Shown here one piece after another: positions 57,418-64,000 of a DNA stretch of 64,000 nt. The notes beneath the pieces were generated by a model that did not search any database, was not told the origin of the DNA, and saw nothing but the letters and a program-made list of their open reading frames with translations. The stretch is from Leucaena leucocephala. Lineage: Eukaryota > Streptophyta > Magnoliopsida > Fabales > Fabaceae. The stretch lies in the NCBI GenBank assembly GCA_037074615.1, contig CM073538.1, positions 19,834,568 through 19,898,567 of the forward strand, written 5' to 3'. Positions within the stretch are counted from its first letter, which is position 1; each line of letters begins with the position of its first letter. A program made the position numbers and the translations under genes.

Positions 57418-59277
57418 TTAAGCTCTCACGCAACAGTGGAAGTAGCTGAAGAAGCTCCGCCTTGCCTGTCAAAGAATATCAAAAGTAAATGAGGAATGAG
57501 CTTAAATATGACAAACTATCCGCTGCTTATTATTAGCAAGTTGTTTCATATTCAAATATTCCTTCAGAAACCCCAAATATCCCGGAGACAGTTCTCTTTT
57601 AGATCTCGAGATTTACCCTACCGTTCGTAAACTCTAATTTAACACTTCCACCAACACAATAATAAGCAAAATAAGGCAATAAAAGAATTCAAATTAACTT
57701 CATATGCTAGTCATTCGATTTCCTTAGCACACATTCGAGATGTGAAATGTCTGGTCATTTCTTTCCACTAGCCAGTTGAAATTCAATGTATTGAAATTGT
57801 CACATCTATTGATGTATTATGCCCTAGGAGCAATGGGCAACCATATTTTACGGCCTAATGGAAAGAATATAATTGACCCAAACATCAGAATAAGAGACCG
57901 GAGATCTAATGTAATGAATGAACAGACGGCACAGTATATTTCTAGAAATGAATCCACATCTCTGTCACACATTTTGGAGTAATCTTAAGTTTCTTCTATC
58001 TTTGTTATTCATAGCGACAACTATGAGTTGTATAAATAATATTATCATATTTTGGGTTAAATCATTTTTTTAATGGAAAAGATAGTGCTGAATATCTTAC
58101 AGTTTGAGAGTGGTGACTTCGATGGTAGTGGGAATGCTGGGGCTCAGAGATGCTGTGCCCGGTGTTTAAGCTGGCAGTTGAAGAAGCCATGAGCTCTTCT
58201 TCGTTACCAATACTTGCCCTGGAAACATTATTCTTGTTTTGCTTCCTCATTTCCCGGATTTTTGAAAAATCCATTGAGTAGTCTGGCACTTGCCCCTTCT
58301 GATCCCAATCTCCAAACTGTGGAACCGATAGCCAGGGAGCATTTTTCTGCAAGCAAAATATTCATCAATTAATCTACGGATCACTGCGCTTGGATCATTG
58401 ATTATAACAAGAATGAGATAAATAAAAGGAAGTAACTATATATTATTTCTCATTGTTAAATGAAACAGTAAGCGTGGGCTCAGCCACAAGAAACCATCAA
58501 TAGCACCTGCTAGTGCCAGAACTGTATAAAATCATTTGGAAAATTAAGATGTCAATATCTTTTTGCCAGCACAGCACCCAATTTTTTCTTTAAAAAAAAA
58601 AAGTTTCAACGTTCTAGTCTTCTAGAATTTAAAGAGAAATGTATCATTACTTGTAGGAATGCATCATTGACGTGGTCTAGTCAAAAGATTAACAGTAACA
58701 CAAATTGATTAATTAAACTGAGCTGGACAATTATTCGCATCCACTGTTTGACAGAGTAAAACGATGAAAAGTGCAAGGAGCGCAAAGAAAAATTGCGAAA
58801 AAAATAAGAATCTGACGGCGCATGAACCGATTATTAATTACTAAAATGAAGATTGAATAACAGTACTAGGCTTCAGGAGAAGCAAAATATCGAACTGAGC
58901 TTTCAAAGATTCATTCCCGCTAACTTCCAAAAACAAGTTTAAATCACACAAGTCAAAACCGATCACCAGCTGCTTTTCATTTCAGACATTTCTATCGGAA
59001 CCTAAATAAGCTAGTTCAAACACAGGACCTTATAAATTTCTATCCAGGCTCACGATTATGCCTAACAGAGCTCTTAATCGATTCATTTTGAAGAATTCCT
59101 CAATCGCACAACACACTCACACAATAACATCGATTCTTATGTCCGTACTACAACCATGCAGTTCTACGAGTTCGTTCCTTTCCCTCGCTTCTCTCAGCAA
59201 CCAAACACATCTAAAGAGGAACGGAGTCGATAAAAAGAAAACAGATAAGAACAAATTACCTCCTTACGATCCTCCAT
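57418..59277 (-). CDS. NOI / RIN4-like protein (RPM1-interacting protein 4 family)
   Basis: Small protein of the nitrate-induced (NOI) family, related to the immune regulator RIN4 and usually held at the plasma membrane. Three exons on the - strand: 59277-59260 (MEDRKE), 58346-58101 and 57465-57418, all phase 0, giving 103 residues. Residues 14-20 are VPQFGDW, the conserved core of the NOI domain and a match to the VPxFGxW site cut by the bacterial protease AvrRpt2 in RIN4. PDYSMDFSKIREMRKQNK follows (from residue 27). The C-terminus RRSFFSYFHCCVRA has Cys99-Cys100, the usual palmitoylation site. It has one NOI core, not the two of RIN4, so it is a single-NOI family member, not RIN4 itself. 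The 6-codon first exon is short but is followed by a good donor and preceded by a well-placed TATA box. Function beyond the family is inferred. Confidence 0.85.
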
Positions 59278-59366
59278 CGATCTTGAGGATTCCGAATTCT
59301 TGAATGAATACTCCTGAAATAATAACAGCACTTGAAGCAGAATATAGATGCGTGAGTATATATGTA

Positions 59367-59375
59367 TATTTATAG
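59367..59375 (-). promoter_or_regulatory. Probable TATA box of the NOI gene
   Basis: CTATAAATA on the - strand, about 90 bp upstream of the start codon. It predicts transcription from near 59340 and a leader of about 60 bases. Confidence 0.5.
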
Positions 59376-59775
59376 AATATTCAAGTGGAGCAAAGGAGCA
59401 AGGAGAGAGGCGCGAGAAGAGCGAGGTAGCTAAGAGCCAACAGAAAATAGCTGTATAGAAACTTACAACTCGATGAGTGGGCAAATGGCGTCGCCCTGGC
59501 AGATTATAGGCAAATGGAAGCCATGTGGGGCCCTTTCTTTATTAAGTTTTGGAGTAACTTCGTAAAGTCAATTACGGAAATGCCCTCATTCTCACACGCG
59601 TTTCCGCTGTTGTTAACGCTTTTGCCCTTTTTGGACTGAGATACCCGCGGCTTGCTTTGGGTTTTCTTAGCTGTCTTCACAGCACAGAATATCATTCGCA
59701 TTTAAAACTGTTCCAATGAATTATGATTGTGTTGGTCATTTCTCCAACCCCCCTCACTAATTCCTTCTTTATTTT
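59376..59775. other. Upstream region of the NOI gene
   Basis: Mixed-composition DNA that probably contains the promoter. No coding region is supported. Confidence 0.4.
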
Positions 59776-59792
59776 AACTCATAGGATAAACC

Positions 59793-60036
59793 TATTCCAC
59801 TTAGCTTAAACATCATATATTTATGACTATTTAAAATATATTTAAAAAATATATTTTATTATAATTTTAATCATAATATTTAACAAGTTATTCTAATTTA
59901 TAAATAATTAAATTTATACCTAACGATAATTGATAACTCATTCTCTCTAATATTGATATTGTTTAAGAGAAAAAAAAATTATCATACTCTTATATCGTGA
60001 TTAAATTTATTTTTAAAAAAAAAAACGTATAAAAAA
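59793..60036 (+). mobile_element. SINE copy 5 (old)
   Basis: + strand copy of the family. CACTTAGCTTAAACATC aligns with the SINE head and TATTTTATTATAATTTTAA with its middle; TTGTTTAAGAGAAAA and ATCGTGATTAAATTTATTTTT align with the 3' part, followed by an A-run. The 17-bp flanks AACTCATAGGATAAACC (59776-59792) and AACTTATAGGACAAACC (60037-60053) differ at two bases. Confidence 0.7.
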
Positions 60037-60053
60037 AACTTATAGGACAAACC

Positions 60054-62412
60054 CTATTGAAAAGGAATCATTATACCCTCTCTCTATCTCCCCCTCCCTC
60101 TCCCCTTTAAAACATATGTTATTGATGCCTTGCTCCTAAAAAATGCTTTATAATAAAGACAAGAGTGTAAACAAATTATTTAAAATATTTTTTTAAAATG
60201 TTTATATAAGTTAGATTACTAAATTCAAAGAGTATTTATAAAAATATTTATAAATCGATAACTAATAAAATTTTGTGAACTAATGACTTTTTATTGTTAA
60301 TATAAATTAAATTTTATATTAATAATAAAATTTTAATTTATAATTTTTTTATATTATAAATTAACTTCTAATCAACTTAACTAAGTTAAAAATTGTTTAA
60401 TGTAGAGTTATGAAACACTAGAGTCCGTTTGATTCTCTTAAAATAGCCCCGGGAAGAGGGGACACCAGCTTCTTCCTTTCCCTTGTTATGCAAGTTAGGT
60501 AGCATCTTCACCTTTTCTTAAGGAAGAGGTCTGCGACTGCGCCAACAATCGAAGCAAATTATTCTTTAAATGAAACTCAATCAGTTGAAGATATTCATTG
60601 AAATGGATTGTTGGTTCCATAAACAATAAATCAAGTATATTTTTACCTATTCCACAAAATATTTAAAAAAATAAATAAATCAAGTATATTTTTTTTCTAA
60701 TTAATCTGTCAACAATAATATAATAGTTTTCCTAAAATACATTTATCATTTATTGTACTATTAACTTCCATCCCTTTAAAATTAAAATTAAAACCATAAA
60801 AGTGGATAAAGATATATTTAGAACATGCAGGTGTACTGGTAAAATAATAAAAACAAGTAATTAATATTTTATTGAAATTTTATAATCACAACCATTTTGA
60901 ATAATCTGCTCATTTATAATTCTTAGTGCTGAAGTCTTCTGGGTTTGACTCCTTCACCATTGCTCTTTCTCAGTAGCTTCTCCCCTTTGATCTGGTCCTT
61001 CATCCTTCATAGTTTACTACTCTCTCTGTTTTAAATATAAGGTATTTTTTACATAAATGTATTACTACCAAGAAAAGTAGGTAGGTGGTTAAGATCTTAA
61101 GTTTTTTCAATTTTTCCTTTCTTTAAATGCATGGAAAATAGGTCATATTAATAAACAGAAGTAATTTTGATATATTCTTATGTATTTTTAAAAAAAAAAC
61201 ACATTGGTTGTCCTTAGAAATTCACAAAATACCTTTTATAATGAAAAGTGAGATTTTTCAAAACACATCTTATCGTTGGTGTTGAAAGGTCAGGTCCAAT
61301 CTGAGTTTAGTCAACAAAATTTTTGTCAAATGATGACTTTTGAACTTTTGAAGGATAAGAAGCACAAAATTGACTAATTTTTTTTTTTTGACTAATCAAA
61401 CTAGTGTGCAAATGCAATTGATTACTCATTGTAATTGAATTCAATTTCTGATATTAGAATTTTCCTTCTTTTTGGTTCCGATTCATTGCAAGATCATGAT
61501 TCATGACTCACCCAATCAACCTTCAAATGTGATTTTTGTTTTTTAATTTTGGTATAAAAATTTTAAAAAATATTTATATACTCTAAGAGTATCATATCAT
61601 CTGAACTCTATCTAATTAAAATATAATAAATTAGTTGATAATTAATTTAAAAAATTAACAATTTATTTTATTTTTTAAAAATAAATATTTTAATTTTAAA
61701 AAATATTTAAATTAATATTAAGAGTCTTATTTTATCTTAAAAATAAATATAAATTATTTTAAATAAATATTTATTTAATTAAAATTAAAAAGTGTTGAAT
61801 TGTTATATTTTAATTATATAAATTTTTTAAATAAATATGGTATTTCTCGAAATTAACACCGCATTTTAAAGTTTTCATCGATCAACATCGTGACACGTGC
61901 CATTTTTAATTCTGGGTGTGTGTGATCGTGATTCCACTATTATTTGGCCCGTGATTACATTACAGCCACCACAATCCGTTGCCAGCTTATATTCCATAGG
62001 TTTGCCTAATTTTCTATTATCACATCCAATTTGGTAAACCAAACATTACATTTTTTAATTGTAATTATAATTTTAATGTAATGGCTGGCGGCGCAGCCGT
62101 AAGCACCAAACGGTTAATAAATTAATTAAATTATATAAAATTCTCCTAAATTATATGTATGGTTTTAAATTTATTTTTTGCATGTATATAACTCTTTAAA
62201 CTCTGATTGATATGTTTAATAGTCTCTAAAATTTAAAATGCATGATAATAAGTAATGTACATATAATTAATCCATAAACGTCTGAATATTAGAGTTTAAT
62301 GTAAAATTTTAAAGGTTATAAATATTATTAATACATGGTTGAAAGTTCACGGGGTTAAGTATAGTTTAACCACTATAAATTTTAATTTTTATATCAGTTC
62401 ATGGATTTAAGG
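60054..62412. other. AT-rich intergenic DNA
   Basis: No gene or clearly bounded repeat. A GC-richer patch at 60420-60560 shows no open frame of note. Confidence 0.5.
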
Positions 62413-62926
62413 CCTGTTTAGATAAGATTAAAAAAAAAATACTTATGAAAAAAAATGACTTTTGGGTAGCTTTTAGAAAATAGTTTCTGAAAAAGAGTTT
62501 ATAAAAAAAATAATTTTGAATAAATGAGTGTTTAGATAGTTATTTCTAAAAGTATTTTTATTATTAGTAAATTACGAAAAATAATATAATTATTAAATAT
62601 AGGAGAAATGAGAGATAAGAGATGAGATATGGTATATAAGAGATATGAGAGATGAGAGAAGGTGTATAAAAGAGAGGAGAAATGAGAGAAGGTGTAAAAG
62701 AGAGAGGAGAGGGTATAAGAAAAAGTAAAGTTAATATAGTAATTGGTTAGTCTATAAGCTCTTTTACTATTTTATAAGTTACTATAATTAGCTTATCTGA
62801 AAATTTGATTTTAAATCATGATTTGGTCCAAAAATTCTTCTAATTAAATATAGCTATTTATTTTAAATTTTTTTAAAATTTATATTTCGTTTGCTTGCTG
62901 GTAACCAAACAGACACTTAGTAAACA
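62413..62926 (+). mobile_element. hAT-type MITE, family A, copy 9
   Basis: Left end CCTGTTTAGATAAGATT; then GAATAAATGAGTGTTTAGATAGTTATTTCTAAAAG, multiple GAGATGAGAG words, TAATTGGTTAGTCTATAAGCTCTTTTACTATTTT, CATGATTTGGTCCAAAAATTC; right end GGTAACCAAACAGA. Flanks do not give a convincing 8-bp duplication. Confidence 0.55.
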
Positions 62927-64000
62927 ATGCTGTTTTTTTTTATTTCTCTGTTATTAATTTCTTATAGCTCATAATCTTTCAAAATTTTCTTCCCATGAAT
63001 TTTGTTTCCGTAATTTTTGTCATTTTTAAATTTCATATTCCAATATAAATTATTTTACAAAATAATTAATTTAACTAAATTTTTTAATATATATTAATTA
63101 ATTTATTTTTATATTTAGAATAAAAGGTAGTATTTAAGTTTTTTGTTTGTTTGTCATGCCCATCCATAGTAATGTTCATGTGATAAACTTCATTGGCCTT
63201 AACAACTTATACAGTGCATGTGAGCTGTGTTGATAGGAACCAGAGACAAAAAGAACATTTGTTTGTCATGTCCATCCATAGGAATTTATGTATGGATGAT
63301 GCCAATAAGTGTTGAGGATTGAACTTTGGCCTCATCACTTGTAATTGAATTGATACTTTTTTTTATATTAAATATAGGAGTTATATAATTATTTTATAAA
63401 TATTATAAAAATTAATTAAATTAATTATTTATAAGATATTAATTTTTCTAAATTTTTCTATTTAATTATTATCTACATATATATACTCCTACACTTATGA
63501 CAAAATGTAAATCACTTAAATAATTTCTATATTTATAATTGGAAAGAGTATATTTTTAAAAATATATTCATTTGGTTCTTAATATCTGATATATTTAACT
63601 AATCTAATTATATTAAAAAATAGTTAATAAAATATAATCTATTTAAAATACTATAATTTTTTTTTTATTTCTCTCCCTCCCTCTCTTATTTGATCATTAT
63701 TAAGGGAAATCTATAAGAGTAATTTAGGTTAAAATTGATAAATATAAAAAATTAATCTAATATTTATAACCAAATCAACTATATAATTATAACTTATATT
63801 AAAGACATGATGAGTATGTACTAAAATATTAGGAAAGTTCTATATTTGGATAATGTGTTAAATTTAAAGATTTTGAACCGTTAATTAATGTAGTAAATAA
63901 CTTTATTTTTATAAGGATGACAACATAAGTTTGAATTCAAAAAAATATATTTGTTAAAAAAAGTAAAAATTATTTATGCTCTAAATCTTTATATGGGAGA
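62927..64000. other. AT-rich intergenic DNA to the window end
   Basis: No gene. The phrase TTTGTTTGTCATG.CCATCCATAG occurs at about 63145 and again at about 63259, a short dispersed duplication. Confidence 0.5.

Noticed and set aside
1..64000. CRISPR arrays, tRNA or rRNA genes, known plant miRNA precursors
   Set aside because: None recognised by eye. The only tRNA-like sequence is the SINE head. A covariance-model scan would be needed to exclude small RNA genes.

Overview
The window is nuclear DNA of a flowering plant, very probably a eudicot. It is strongly AT-rich, its genes are split by GT-AG introns, and its protein families are typical of land plants: a CYP78A P450, a PLS-class PPR protein, a NOI/RIN4-type protein and an LHC-like stress protein. 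I could not name the species. There is no sign of operons, bacterial genes or CRISPR. I found no wholly new biological system. The most unusual object is a gene-capturing Mutator-like transposon at 40.4-44.8 kb.

Six protein-coding genes can be supported and I reconstructed their exons by hand: SEP2 (stress enhanced protein 2, + strand, 6448-7178, 2 exons); a CYP78A cytochrome P450 (- strand, 16353-18051, 2 exons); plastid shikimate kinase (- strand, 29186-32387, 10 exons); an intronless E-class pentatricopeptide repeat gene (+ strand, 45477-48029); the GTPase DRG1 (+ strand, 49674-56168, 10 exons); and a small NOI/RIN4-like gene (- strand, 57418-59277, 3 exons). Shikimate kinase, PPR and DRG1 lie in the same order as Arabidopsis At4g39540, At4g39530 and At4g39520, so this is a conserved block. 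Its shikimate kinase-PPR gap has been swollen to about 13 kb, largely by transposons.

The rest is mostly AT-rich intergenic DNA full of small non-autonomous transposons: (i) a 4.4-kb Pack-MULE (40383-44813) with about 130-bp terminal inverted repeats, a near-perfect 9-bp target duplication, a captured Aux/IAA exon and a second captured exon-like fragment; (ii) five copies of one tRNA-headed SINE family, each with a recognisable target duplication, the youngest at 48350-48616; (iii) at least eight copies of an AT-rich hAT-type MITE family of about 470-510 bp; (iv) a GC-rich-ended hAT-type element (36004-36583) nested in one of those MITEs, and a decayed relative at 19873-20569; (v) a 1.7-kb inverted-repeat-bounded element (786-2531) holding a tandem array broken by two MITEs; (vi) a second MITE family (7671-7945, 14773-15095), a foldback MITE in a DRG1 intron and a LINE RNase H remnant.

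The genes do not form a pathway. Shikimate kinase supplies plastid aromatic biosynthesis, SEP2 sits in thylakoids, the PPR protein probably acts on organelle RNA, DRG1 is a cytosolic translation-linked GTPase, CYP78A acts in ER membranes in growth control, and the NOI protein is probably a plasma-membrane immune-related protein. Exon boundaries are hand predictions from splice signals, reading frame and family knowledge; no alignment or expression data were available.
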